Assembly: GCA_020629995.1 (NCBI GenBank)
Contig: JAHDCH010000113.1
Span: 1-8,092 of the forward strand
DNA: 8,092 bases
Source of the DNA: Pseudaestuariivita sp.
GTDB lineage: Bacteria > Pseudomonadota > Alphaproteobacteria > Rhodobacterales > Rhodobacteraceae
Direction: 5' to 3'
The position numbers were made by a program, and so were the translations under genes. The notes under the pieces are model-generated. The model was not told where the DNA came from, ran no database searches, and worked only from the letters and a program-made list of their open reading frames with translations. Positions 1 through 7,167 of the stretch are shown piece by piece; position 1 is the stretch's first letter, and each line of letters starts with the position of its first letter.

Positions 1-486
1 CATCGCGGCCCCATCGCGGGCAAACGCGTCGTGTGGTCGGGCGATGGCAACAACGTCTGCGCCTCGTTCCTGCATGCAGCGGCCCAGTTCGGCTTTGACA
101 TGACCTTTGTGGGGCCCGAAGTGCTCGACCCCGAGCCCGAGTTCGTGCAGCTCGCGCGTGATGCGGGCGTCGATGTGCAGATCAAGCGTGACATCCTGCC
201 CGCCGTCGAAGGCGCCGACCTTGTGGTGACCGATACCTGGATCTCGATGCACCAGAGCCAGACCGCGCGGGAACGCCGGCACAACCTGTTGCGTCCCTAT
301 CAGGTGGATTCCCACGTGATGAAGGCCGCAGGACCTCAGGCCCTGTTCATGCATTGCCTGCCCGCCCACCGAAACGAAGAGGCCACCTCCGAGGTGATGG
401 ACGGCCCCCAATCGGTGATCTTTGACGAGGCTGAAAACCGGCTCCATGCGCAAAAGGCGATCATGCGTCACTGCCTCGGCCTCTAG
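1..486 (+). CDS. argF: Ornithine carbamoyltransferase, C-terminal half (5' end outside window)
   Basis: Catalyses carbamoyl phosphate + L-ornithine to L-citrulline + phosphate in cytosolic arginine biosynthesis. The reading frame is open from base 1, so the gene starts upstream. About 161 residues are present against a usual family length near 305-310, so only the second, ornithine-binding domain is visible. Seen motifs, numbered from the window edge, are GDGNNV (14-19), the DTWISM segment (78-83) in the position of the family's D-x-W-x-S-M loop, the [10 protein letters not shown] block (118-127) with the active-site cysteine, and a C-terminal [13 protein letters not shown] block (143-155). 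The HCLP motif together with SM distinguishes it from aspartate carbamoyltransferase. The stop is TAG at 484-486. In many alphaproteobacteria argD lies just upstream, but this cannot be seen here. No frame damage is visible in the part shown. Confidence 0.96.
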   Translation, partial: HRGPIAGKRVVWSGDGNNVCASFLHAAAQFGFDMTFVGPEVLDPEPEFVQLARDAGVDVQIKRDILPAVEGADLVVTDTWISMHQSQTARERRHNLLRPYQVDSHVMKAAGPQALFMHCLPAHRNEEATSEVMDGPQSVIFDEAENRLHAQKAIMRHCLGL

Positions 487-489
487 CCA

Positions 490-510
490 CGATTTTTCGC
501 CGAAAAATCG
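490..510. terminator. AT-rich palindrome after argF, candidate terminator
   Basis: Two perfect 10-base arms (490-499 and 501-510) flank a single central base. As RNA this gives an 8-bp stem (CGATTTTT pairing with AAAAATCG) with a 5-base loop. It begins 3 bases after the argF stop, so a role in ending the argF transcript is the simplest reading. It lacks a clean T-tract afterwards (CAGCCCC follows), which is atypical for a strong intrinsic terminator. A DNA-binding site or an mRNA 3'-end stabiliser are alternatives. Confidence 0.5.
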
Positions 511-517
511 CAGCCCC

Positions 518-543
518 TTGCGCCCGGCACACCGCTGTATACC
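518..543 (+). promoter_or_regulatory. Weak candidate promoter for gnd
   Basis: A TATACC element at 538-543, directly preceded by TG, is the best -10-like sequence in the 87-base argF-gnd gap. It lies about 30 bases before the gnd ATG. A TTGCGC at 518-523 is a poor and too closely spaced -35 (14-base spacer). gnd probably has its own promoter because a palindrome separates it from argF, but the exact elements are uncertain. Confidence 0.25.
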
Positions 544-573
544 TTCCCCCTGACCACAAGCGGGAGGGGACCC

Positions 574-1974
574 ATGTCCAAAGCACAGATCGGCGTTTAC
601 GGCCTTGGCACCATGGGCAGCGCTCTTGCGCTCAACATGGCCGAAAACGGGTTCGAAGTGGCGGTGACCAACCGCGAAACCTCGTGGATCGACGATTTCG
701 TGACCGAGGCAGCGGATCTCGCCGGCAACCTGCACGCGCATGACACGCTTGAGGCCTTTGTGGCCGATCTCGCCACCCCCCGCGTGATCCTGTTCATGAT
801 CCCCTCGGGCAAGCCGATGGACATGATGCTTGACGCAATCATCCCGCTCCTTGAGCCGGGCGATACGGTGATCGACGGCGGGAATGCCGATTTCCACCTG
901 ACCCGCGCGCGTTCTGCGCGGCTGGCCGAGCATGATCTGCACTTTGTGGGCATGGGCGTCTCGGGCGGCGAAGCCGGCGCGCGCAAAGGCCCGTCGATGA
1001 TGGTCGGCGGCACGCCCCACAGCTGGCAGCAGCTTGGCCCCATCTTGCGCGCCATCGCCGCCACCTTCGAGGGCGACCCTTGTGTCGACCTGATGGGCCC
1101 CGACGGGGCCGGGCATTTCGTGAAAACCGTGCACAACGGCATCGAATATGCCGACATGCAGATGATCGCCGAGCTTTACGGCCTGATGCGCCACGGCGCG
1201 GGCCGCACGCCTGCGCAAATCTCCGAAACCTTCGCCGCCTGGAACGATGGCCCGCTCAAATCCTACCTCGTCGAGATCACCGCCGATGTGCTGTCCTACG
1301 CCGACCCGGGCACAGACACGCCGATGATCGACGTGATCCTTGATGCTGCCGGGCAAAAAGGCACCGGCCGCTGGACGGTGATCGAAGCCATCAAGCTTGG
1401 CCAATCGGCCTCCGCCATCGAAGCCGCCGTGGGCGGGCGCGCGTGGTCCGCCGAGAAAGAGACGCGCGGCCTTGTCGAAGACGCGCTGGGCGGGGACCGG
1501 GCCGCCTATGACCCCGGCGCGGACGACCTGGCCGAGGCCTTCCTCTGTGCTCGTGCTCTGGGATATGCCCAAGGCTTTCGCATCCTGCGCGCGGCGTCCG
1601 AAGATTATGACTGGGGCCTCGACTATGCGCGCATCGCCGAAGTCTGGCGGGCCGGGTGCATCATCCGCTCGGCGCTGCTGGATGACATATCGGACGCTTT
1701 CCGCGCCAGCCCTCCCCAGGGCGAGCTGATCCTTGCTCCGGCCTTTGTGGCCTTGCTCCGCCGCACCTTGCCCGCCCTGCGCCGGGTGGTCAGCGGGGCC
1801 ACTGCGGCGGGCCATGCGATCCCTGCTCTGTCGGGTGCTCTGGCCTTTGCCGACAGCATGCGCCAGGGGCGCGGCACGGCTGCGGTGATCCAGGCACAGC
1901 GGGACCGGTTCGGCTATCACGGGTTCAAACGGCTGGACCGGGACGGCGATCACCACGGCCCCTGGTGGGACTAG
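574..1974 (+). CDS. gnd: 6-phosphogluconate dehydrogenase (decarboxylating)
   Basis: Oxidises 6-phosphogluconate to ribulose 5-phosphate and CO2, with NADP+ as the usual acceptor, in the cytosolic oxidative pentose phosphate pathway. The protein has 466 residues, the normal long-form length. Seen: N-terminal Rossmann motif GLGTMG (10-15) with NR at 33-34, where NADP-specific enzymes contact the 2'-phosphate; DGGN (101-104); the substrate-binding loop VSGGEAGARKGPS (129-141); and FVKTVHNGIEY (182-192), carrying the expected catalytic lysine (K184) and asparagine (N188). The all-alpha domain follows with AGQKGTGRWT (259-268), and the C-terminal tail has RFGYH (445-449), which supplies substrate contacts across the dimer in known structures. 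The ATG start is supported by a strong GGGAGGGGA purine tract at 562-570, and the first residues lead straight into the Rossmann strand. zwf and pgl are not adjacent in this window. It converges on hrpB. Nothing suggests inactivation. Confidence 0.96.
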   Translation: MSKAQIGVYGLGTMGSALALNMAENGFEVAVTNRETSWIDDFVTEAADLAGNLHAHDTLEAFVADLATPRVILFMIPSGKPMDMMLDAIIPLLEPGDTVIDGGNADFHLTRARSARLAEHDLHFVGMGVSGGEAGARKGPSMMVGGTPHSWQQLGPILRAIAATFEGDPCVDLMGPDGAGHFVKTVHNGIEYADMQMIAELYGLMRHGAGRTPAQISETFAAWNDGPLKSYLVEITADVLSYADPGTDTPMIDVILDAAGQKGTGRWTVIEAIKLGQSASAIEAAVGGRAWSAEKETRGLVEDALGGDRAAYDPGADDLAEAFLCARALGYAQGFRILRAASEDYDWGLDYARIAEVWRAGCIIRSALLDDISDAFRASPPQGELILAPAFVALLRRTLPALRRVVSGATAAGHAIPALSGALAFADSMRQGRGTAAVIQAQRDRFGYHGFKRLDRDGDHHGPWWD

Positions 1975-1982
1975 CGCGGGGG

Positions 1983-2014
1983 GACGTAAAATTTTCGCAG
2001 AGGAATTTTACGTC
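1983..2014. terminator. Shared hairpin between convergent gnd and hrpB
   Basis: A perfect 11-bp inverted repeat has arms GACGTAAAATT (1983-1993) and AATTTTACGTC (2004-2014) around a 10-base loop. It lies 8 bases after the gnd stop. The hrpB stop codon (TAA on the - strand, 2008-2010) is inside one arm, so a single element serves both 3' ends. T-runs within each arm suit a bidirectional terminator, although no long T-tract follows the stem on either strand. Confidence 0.65.
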
Positions 2015-4431
2015 TTCCGGCGTTTCGCGCGCAGCGTCGGGTCCGCCTGCGTCGGGTCTTCGGGCCAGGGATGCTTGGGGTAGCGCCCGCGCATGTCCTT
2101 GCGAACATCCGCGTAAGAGCCGGCCCAGAAACCCGGGATGTCCTGCGTGGTCTGGATCGGCTTTTGCCCCGGCGACAGCAGCGTCACCTTCAGCGCACGC
2201 CCGCCCACGCGCGGGTGCGTGGTCTGGCCGAACATCTCTTGCAGGCGCAGCGTGATTTCGGGCGGGTCCGAGCCATAGTCGATCGGGATTTTCCGCCCCA
2301 GCGGCGTGGTAAAGGCGCCCGGAACCTCGCGGTCCAGCCGCTGCTGCGCGTCCCAGTCCAGCATCGCCTGCAAGGCGTCATGCAGGTCAAAATTGCGCCA
2401 GGCGGCGGCGGTCTTGAGCCCGCTGAGATAGGGCAAAAGCCACGCCTCCCGCGTCTCCATCAGCGCGGCCTCCGACATGTCGGGCATCCTGTCCACCAGC
2501 GCCACCCTTGCGCGTAGACGCTCGGCGGCGGGGGAAAAGTGCAAGCCCAGATCGGCCACCCCGTCCAGCATGGCGCGCGCCACGGCATCTTGCGGCACAT
2601 CGCGCCAGATCCGGTCGTCCAGCACCACCGGCCCCAGCCTCTCCTGCTGGCGCGCGATCACCCGCCGGTCGCGCTTCGACCAGTGGCACAGGTTCTCCCA
2701 TGCTGGCCTGGCCACCTCGCGGATCTCGGCGGCGCTGATCTGAAGCGCCGCGCGCACGCGGGCCTCGCGCGGGTGGCCATCGGTTTCGGTGATCACCACA
2801 AATGGCGCGGCGGCCAGCGTATCGCCGTCAGGCAGCACAGCGCCCTTGCCCCCCGCCATCACATAGCGCGGAGCATCGCCCGGCCTGCGCTGGGCGATGC
2901 CGTCCGGATAGGCCAGCGCCGCCATCTGCGCCGCGCTCAGCCCGCCGGCATCCGGCGCGCCCCGGCCAAGGCGCTTTGCCTCCTGCTGCACCCGGTCGAG
3001 CCCCGCCCGGTCGATCCCAAAGGGGCGCGTGTCGCGAAAGGCGCGCGGATCCTTCAGCGCCTCGAGCCGCAGGCCCAGATCGACCGGCGCGCCCTGCAGA
3101 ATGTCGCGCTCGCCCATCAGCGCGGCCAGAGGCGCCGCATCGCGGCCCGCGCGGGCCAGCATATGCGCAAGGCGCGGGTGGACCGGCATCCGCGCCAGAT
3201 TGCGCCCGTGGTCCGTGATCGCGCCGCCGGGGTCCAGCGCACCCAGCCGTGCCAGCAAGGCGCGCGCCTCGGCATAAGCGCCTTCCGGCGGCCGGGTCAG
3301 AAACGGCAGCGCATCCGGCGCTGCTCCCCAGAGTGCCAGCTCAAGCGCGAGCGCGGCCAGATCCGCCGCCTCGATCTCGGCCGGTGGGTGCGCGGCCAGC
3401 GCGCCGTCTTCGCCCTTGGTCCACATGCGGCGGGCCACGCCGGGCGCAACCCGGCCTGCGCGGCCCGCGCGCTGGGCTGCTTCGGCGCGGGTGACCTTTT
3501 CGGTGACCAGCCGGGTCATGCCGGACCCGGGGTCGAACCGCGCGCGCCTTGCCAGCCCTGCGTCGATCACGACACGCACGTCCTCGATGGTCAGCGATGT
3601 CTCGGCGATGGAGGTGGCCAGCACAACCTTGCGCCCTGTGCGGGCCGGCTGGATCGCCGCGCGCTGCTGGGCAAAGGGCAGGGCCCCGTACAGAGGATGC
3701 ACCGTCACGCCGCCGCCCGGATCGCCCAGCCTTTGCGCGACGCGGCGGATCTCGCCTGCTCCGGGCAGAAACACGAGGATGCCGCCGTCCTCCCGGGCAA
3801 GGGCCGTGCGGATTTCGGCGGCCACGGCATCCTCCAGCCGCGTCTTGCCCAAGGGCCGGTCCAGATGCGCCACCTTCACCGGAAACGCCCGGCCTTCCGA
3901 CCGGATGGTCGGGGCCTCCATCAGCGCCGCCAGCGGCCCGGCGTCCAGCGTGGCCGACATGGCGATCAGGATCAGATCGTCCCTCAGCGCGCCGGCCACC
4001 TCAAGGCACAGCGCCAGCCCCAGATCCGCATTCAGCGACCTTTCGTGGAATTCGTCAAAGATCACCGCGCCCACGCCGGGCAGGTCCGGGTCCGATTGCA
4101 GCATCCGGGTCAGGATGCCTTCGGTCACCACCTCGATGCGGGTGGACTTGGACACTTCGCTGGCGCCGCGCATCCGGTAGCCCACCGTCTGGCCCGCGCG
4201 CTCGCCCAGCGTTTCGGCCATGCGCTCGGCCGCGGCGCGGGCGGCCAGCCTGCGCGGCTCGAGCATCAGGATGCGCCCATCCGTCACCCCGGCCTCCAGC
4301 AGCGCCAGCGGCACGCGGGTTGTCTTGCCCGCGCCCGGCGGCGCTTCGAGCACCGCGCGCCCGTGCGCCCGCACCGCCGCGATCAGATCGGGCAGCGCCG
4401 CGTCGATAGGCAGCGCGTCAGCGGCGCACAA
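2008..4431 (-). CDS. hrpB: ATP-dependent helicase HrpB (DExH family)
   Basis: Superfamily 2 DExH-box helicase, predicted cytosolic and RNA- or nucleic-acid-dependent. Its cellular role is poorly defined in most bacteria. The 807 residues match the family's usual size of roughly 800-850. Seen in order: Walker A within APPGAGKTT (30-38), Walker B box DEFH (126-129), SAT motif (159-161), ILVFLPG (218-224) opening the second RecA domain, ATSIAETSLTIEDV (272-285), and QRAGRAGR (320-327) with the arginine fingers. A long C-terminal region ends in the HrpB-type tail: a PRVGGRALKVTLLSPGQKPI block followed by the PGFWAGSY segment. The start is TTG at 4431. No ATG or GTG lies in this frame between the preceding in-frame TGA and the conserved N-terminus, so TTG is the best choice, with a weak AGG six bases ahead. 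It overlaps the end of the DUF3108 gene by 14 bases, implying co-transcription and probable translational coupling. Confidence 0.94.
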   Translation of the reverse strand: MCAADALPIDAALPDLIAAVRAHGRAVLEAPPGAGKTTRVPLALLEAGVTDGRILMLEPRRLAARAAAERMAETLGERAGQTVGYRMRGASEVSKSTRIEVVTEGILTRMLQSDPDLPGVGAVIFDEFHERSLNADLGLALCLEVAGALRDDLILIAMSATLDAGPLAALMEAPTIRSEGRAFPVKVAHLDRPLGKTRLEDAVAAEIRTALAREDGGILVFLPGAGEIRRVAQRLGDPGGGVTVHPLYGALPFAQQRAAIQPARTGRKVVLATSIAETSLTIEDVRVVIDAGLARRARFDPGSGMTRLVTEKVTRAEAAQRAGRAGRVAPGVARRMWTKGEDGALAAHPPAEIEAADLAALALELALWGAAPDALPFLTRPPEGAYAEARALLARLGALDPGGAITDHGRNLARMPVHPRLAHMLARAGRDAAPLAALMGERDILQGAPVDLGLRLEALKDPRAFRDTRPFGIDRAGLDRVQQEAKRLGRGAPDAGGLSAAQMAALAYPDGIAQRRPGDAPRYVMAGGKGAVLPDGDTLAAAPFVVITETDGHPREARVRAALQISAAEIREVARPAWENLCHWSKRDRRVIARQQERLGPVVLDDRIWRDVPQDAVARAMLDGVADLGLHFSPAAERLRARVALVDRMPDMSEAALMETREAWLLPYLSGLKTAAAWRNFDLHDALQAMLDWDAQQRLDREVPGAFTTPLGRKIPIDYGSDPPEITLRLQEMFGQTTHPRVGGRALKVTLLSPGQKPIQTTQDIPGFWAGSYADVRKDMRGRYPKHPWPEDPTQADPTLRAKRRKT

Positions 4432-5125
4432 GAATGACCTGCCCCAGCCCCATGGGCAGCGTCACCCGGTTGGCGCGGTACAGGCCCCTGCCGGCGGGTT
4501 GATATTCCAGCTCGAACGCAAAGGTGCTGCCGGCTTCCAGCTCGGCCTCGGAATAGCCTTCGGTCCGGGTCAGGCGGCCCACGCAGGTCACCGCTCCGCC
4601 GCGTGGCTTGGGCTCACGGGTCTTCAGCTGCATCCGCCGTGCGCCGTCATAGATGGCCAGGTCCAGCCGGCACAAATCGTTCGGCTCTCTGGGCTGCATC
4701 ACCATCCAGATGGCGGTGGCCGGGTCCATCAGACCCATGGCGTCGGTCTTGTCGGGGGTCAGCCAGTGGTCTTCGGGGCCGCCCTTGTAGCGCGCCGCCG
4801 GCACCCCGGCCACGTCCCAGCCCAGGCTCACCGCTCCGCGCCGCCCGGCAATGTCGCTGGTTTCCGAATACTTGGCCGGGACATAGCCTCCGCTGTCCAG
4901 CGTGCCCGACACCTTGGCGTCAAACTTCGCGGCCAGGTCGCCCTTGAGCTTCAGCGCCACCTGCGCGGCATAGCTTTCGGCCTTGTCGCGCCCCTGCATC
5001 CGCAGATCGCCCGACTTTTTGCCCTGCACATAGACGTCAAAGCGCATCTTGTCCGCCACCGGATCGGCGCTGGCGGCGCCCGTTCCGATCCCCAGCGCCA
5101 CAAGCGCCGCATAAATCACCCGCAT
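4418..5125 (-). CDS. Secreted DUF3108 domain-containing protein
   Basis: A 235-residue predicted periplasmic protein of unknown function, assigned to DUF3108 from overall character and not from a search. The N-terminus [20 protein letters not shown] is a Sec signal peptide with an AxA-type cleavage site before residue 21. The mature part is rich in beta-prone stretches. It carries a DPATAI motif (134-139), resembling the conserved D-P-x-S/T-A block of the family, and two cysteines (C152, C181) that could form a disulfide after export. The frame stays open back to a TTG at 5185, but the ATG at 5125 is preferred because the signal peptide begins exactly there and a GGAGG lies 7 bases ahead. It is the first gene of a unit with hrpB. 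The two products act in different compartments, so the pairing looks transcriptional, not functional. Confidence 0.8.
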   Translation of the reverse strand: MRVIYAALVALGIGTGAASADPVADKMRFDVYVQGKKSGDLRMQGRDKAESYAAQVALKLKGDLAAKFDAKVSGTLDSGGYVPAKYSETSDIAGRRGAVSLGWDVAGVPAARYKGGPEDHWLTPDKTDAMGLMDPATAIWMVMQPREPNDLCRLDLAIYDGARRMQLKTREPKPRGGAVTCVGRLTRTEGYSEAELEAGSTFAFELEYQPAGRGLYRANRVTLPMGLGQVILVRR

Positions 5126-5199
5126 CCTCGGTCCTCCGGCTGGACATGCGCCCCCGGAGAAAGCAAAAACCAAAGGACCGGTCAACCGCGCAGAGCCGA
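5126..5199. promoter_or_regulatory. Divergent intergenic region between DUF3108 and meaB
   Basis: This 74-base gap must hold promoters for both directions unless initiation lies inside the genes. Toward DUF3108, a good -35 TTGACC (5185-5180, - strand) has only a poor -10 at the right distance (TTTCTC, 5162-5157). Toward meaB, TGGACA (5141-5146) matches the -35 consensus at five of six bases, with a weak AT-rich CAAAAA at 5164-5169. An 8-base palindrome GACCGGTC (5176-5183) overlaps the first -35 and could be an operator. The exact elements are tentative. Confidence 0.35.
5133..5137 (-). promoter_or_regulatory. Shine-Dalgarno fixing the DUF3108 start
   Basis: GGAGG on the - strand, 7 bases before the ATG at 5125. 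It is a near-ideal site and decides against the longer frame starting at TTG 5185. Confidence 0.8.
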
Positions 5200-6192
5200 A
5201 TGCCCATGTCCTCGCACCCCCTTGCCGATCCTTTGCGCTCTGGCGACCGCCGTGCTCTTGCGCGGGCGATCACGCTGGTCGAAAGCACGCGCTCCGATCA
5301 CCGGGCCGAGGCGGTGACCCTGCTCGAGGCCGTCCGCGGGGACGGACGAGAAGCCCTGCGCATCGGCCTGTCGGGCACGCCCGGGGTGGGCAAATCCACC
5401 TTCATCGAAAGCTTTGGCATGTTCCTGACGGGGCAGGGGCTGCGCGTTGCCGTTCTGGCCGTTGATCCGTCCTCGACCCGCTCGGGCGGGTCGATCCTTG
5501 GGGACAAGACGCGCATGGACCGCCTGTCGCGCGAGCGTGGGGCCTTTATCCGGCCTTCGCCCTCGGGCGCTCACCTGGGCGGTGTGGCGCGCCGCACCCG
5601 CGAGGCGGCCACCCTGTGCGAGGCAGCCGGCTTTGACGTGATCCTGATCGAAACCGTGGGCGTCGGCCAGTCCGAGACCGCCGTCGCCGACATGACCGAC
5701 CTGTTCATCCTGCTGCTCGCGCCCGCGGGCGGGGACGAGCTTCAGGGCGTCAAGCGCGGCATCATGGAAATGGCCGACCTGATCCTGATCAACAAGGCCG
5801 ACGGCGATCTCAAACATGCGGCCATGCGCACCTGCGCCGACTATGCGGGCGCCTTGCGCCTGTTGCGCAAACGGCCTTATGACCCGCCCGAATTTCCCAA
5901 GGCGATGACCGTTTCGGCCCTGCACGAAGACGGGCTGGCCGGCGCCTGGGACCAGATGCAGACGCTCGATGCCTGGCGCACCGCCCAGGGCCACCGTGCC
6001 AGCCGCCGTGCCGCGCAGGCCCGCCACTGGTTTCACGAGGATGTCCGCCGCGCGTTGCTGGCCCGTCTCGATGCGCCAGAGGTACGCGCCCGGATGGACA
6101 GCCTTGGCACCGCCATTACCGACGGTGACATCACCACCGCCGAAGCCACCGAACAGATGCGGCTGTTGCTGGGGCAGGGGGCAGAGGCGTGA
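5200..6192 (+). CDS. meaB: Methylmalonyl-CoA mutase-associated GTPase MeaB (ArgK/G3E P-loop family)
   Basis: A cytosolic G-protein chaperone that gates loading of adenosylcobalamin into, and protects, B12-dependent acyl-CoA mutases (methylmalonyl-CoA mutase; in organisms with the ethylmalonyl-CoA pathway probably also ethylmalonyl-CoA mutase). The 330 residues match the family. Seen: P-loop GTPGVGKST (59-67), the [18 protein letters not shown] switch block (89-106), ETVGVGQSE (151-159), NKAD guanine-specificity motif (198-201) and a VSALHEDG segment (238-245). A helical C-terminus suits the known dimerisation arm. The frame is open from an ATG at 5146, but the 18 extra residues are highly basic and unlike the family, so ATG 5200 is chosen. 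ATG 5206 is equally possible, since neither has a strong Shine-Dalgarno (AGAG at 5192-5195 is the best). No mutase gene is visible nearby. It overlaps the next gene by 4 bases. Older databases call this family ArgK, a transport-kinase name now regarded as wrong. Confidence 0.92.
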   Translation: MPMSSHPLADPLRSGDRRALARAITLVESTRSDHRAEAVTLLEAVRGDGREALRIGLSGTPGVGKSTFIESFGMFLTGQGLRVAVLAVDPSSTRSGGSILGDKTRMDRLSRERGAFIRPSPSGAHLGGVARRTREAATLCEAAGFDVILIETVGVGQSETAVADMTDLFILLLAPAGGDELQGVKRGIMEMADLILINKADGDLKHAAMRTCADYAGALRLLRKRPYDPPEFPKAMTVSALHEDGLAGAWDQMQTLDAWRTAQGHRASRRAAQARHWFHEDVRRALLARLDAPEVRARMDSLGTAITDGDITTAEATEQMRLLLGQGAEA

Positions 6193-6995
6193 GCCTCGAT
6201 CCGCACCTGCTGTTCGACGGGGCCAAGCTGCGCGTCACCGTTTTCAACCCCGGCCAGCGCAAGCTTTTCACCTCGTTCCGCCAGCGCGTGCCGAACCCCG
6301 GCTCCTTCACCGATGCCGAAGCGGTGCGCAGCTTTACCGACCGAAACTACACTCACCTGCATATCCAGTCGCGCCAGAACGACTGGTACATCAACACCGA
6401 AACCAAGGAGATGGAGGCCGCCATCTTGGCCTTCACCGCCGAGTTCTCCAAATCGGTGGCCATGGGCTTTTCCATGGGCGGCTATGGCGCCCTGCGCTTT
6501 GCCCGGGCGCTGCGGTTGACCGACGGGATGTATGTCTCGGCCTCGTCGATCCCGCCTTTCCATGCCGACTTCGATCACCGCTACCAACCCGATGCCCCGC
6601 CCTGGAAAAAGGCGCTGTCTCTGCTCGAAGACCACGGCAAGCCAGACCTCACCGGCCTCTACCTCTATGACCCGTTCCGCCGCCGTGACCTTTTGCATTC
6701 GCGCCGCCTGACCGCGCTGCAGCCCGGCGTTGTGCATGCGCGGCTGAATGGCGGCGGGCACCCGGCGACGCAAGTCATCAACGGGGCGCGCAACTTTTCC
6801 CAATTGCAGAAATTCCTGCGCTCGGGCCGCATGACGCGCGACCGGGTCACCGCGCTCCACCGCGACAGCCGCTATGCCGCGCCGGTCTACTGGCGGCACA
6901 TGGCCGAGGTCGCGGCCAAACATGGCCGCCCCGCCTTTGCCGAGGCCTGTTCGGCGCAATACGAGACGCTCAAGGCCCTCAAGGACAAACGCTAG
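6189..6995 (+). CDS. Alpha/beta-hydrolase-fold protein of unknown substrate
   Basis: A 268-residue protein with no signal peptide or membrane segment. [14 protein letters not shown] (92-105) is a classical nucleophile elbow (G-x-S-x-G) with S95 as candidate nucleophile. D161 in the LYDPF segment and H191 in GGGHPAT are the most plausible acid and base, giving an S-D-H triad in the right order and spacing (inference). An N-terminal beta-rich section ends in [15 protein letters not shown] (58-72). A similar N-D-W-Y/F block occurs, from memory, in some poorly characterised hydrolase-like proteins of Rhodobacteraceae, but I cannot assign a named family. The start is GTG at 6189, overlapping the meaB TGA (GTGA), with a GGGGG run at 6177-6181 as ribosome binding site. 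The coupling suggests co-expression with MeaB. A thioesterase or acyl-CoA-related esterase would fit that context but is not shown by the sequence. Confidence 0.75.
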   Translation: MSLDPHLLFDGAKLRVTVFNPGQRKLFTSFRQRVPNPGSFTDAEAVRSFTDRNYTHLHIQSRQNDWYINTETKEMEAAILAFTAEFSKSVAMGFSMGGYGALRFARALRLTDGMYVSASSIPPFHADFDHRYQPDAPPWKKALSLLEDHGKPDLTGLYLYDPFRRRDLLHSRRLTALQPGVVHARLNGGGHPATQVINGARNFSQLQKFLRSGRMTRDRVTALHRDSRYAAPVYWRHMAEVAAKHGRPAFAEACSAQYETLKALKDKR

Positions 6996-7038
6996 GGCCG
7001 GGCCGCGTCAAAGGCACCTGAATCCGGCGCCCTTGGGG

Positions 7039-7067
7039 TTGACGCCCCCCCGCCTTTCATCTTATCC
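7039..7067 (+). promoter_or_regulatory. Candidate rpmB promoter
   Basis: TTGACG at 7039-7044 is a strong -35 match (five of six). The 17-base spacing leads to TTATCC (7062-7067), a weak -10; TCTTAT at 7060-7065 matches TATAAT better but with a 15-base spacer. It would give an mRNA leader of roughly 95 bases before rpmB. Confidence 0.4.
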
Positions 7068-7084
7068 CGCGCGGACGGAATTCC

Positions 7085-7103
7085 CGGACGCCGCGTGCGT
7101 CCG
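7085..7103 (+). terminator. Hairpin upstream of rpmB (operon terminator or leader attenuator)
   Basis: A perfect 7-bp GC-rich stem, CGGACGC (7085-7091) with GCGTCCG (7097-7103), around a CGCGT loop, is followed at once by the T-rich TTTCATTTT (7104-7112). The form is that of an intrinsic terminator. It could end the meaB-hydrolase transcript. If the promoter at 7039 is real, it lies inside the rpmB leader and could act as an attenuator. Confidence 0.45.
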
Positions 7104-7167
7104 TTTCATTTTGGTCCCACGCTGCCAGCATCGGTTCAGGGGCCTGACGCAAACAAGGACCTGAGAC

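Noticed and set aside
574..1974. Whether gnd, argF and hrpB form an unusual metabolic cluster or island
   Set aside because: Each has separate signals, ordinary composition and a housekeeping role. No mobile element, tRNA or composition shift marks an island.
2539..4437. A 632-codon open frame on the + strand opposite hrpB
   Set aside because: It is the antisense shadow of a clear helicase gene in GC-rich DNA. The translation is Arg/His/Gln/Pro-rich low complexity without domains, as expected from reversed GC-biased codons.
5126..5185. A longer N-terminus for the DUF3108 protein (TTG at 5185)
   Set aside because: It would bury the signal peptide behind 20 unrelated residues and ignore the strong GGAGG before ATG 5125.
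5146..5199. A longer N-terminus for MeaB (ATG at 5146)
   Set aside because: The added 18 residues are very basic and unlike family N-termini, and would place the start within the DUF3108 promoter region. It cannot be fully excluded because the later starts also lack a strong ribosome binding site.
4220..5317. A 365-codon open frame on the + strand across hrpB, DUF3108 and the start of meaB
   Set aside because: It runs antisense over two supported genes and into a third in another frame, with no recognisable protein character or ribosome binding site.
5182..6036. A 284-codon open frame on the - strand opposite meaB
   Set aside because: meaB has full GTPase motifs in its own frame. The reverse frame is compositionally a shadow.
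6033..6959. A 308-codon open frame on the - strand opposite the hydrolase gene
   Set aside because: The + strand frame has a nucleophile elbow, a coupled start and good codon bias. The reverse frame has none of these.
7111..7164. Short upstream reading frame (TTG at 7111, stop TGA at 7162) ending just before rpmB
   Set aside because: It has no Shine-Dalgarno, starts with TTG, and its peptide is not recognisable. It is most likely chance.
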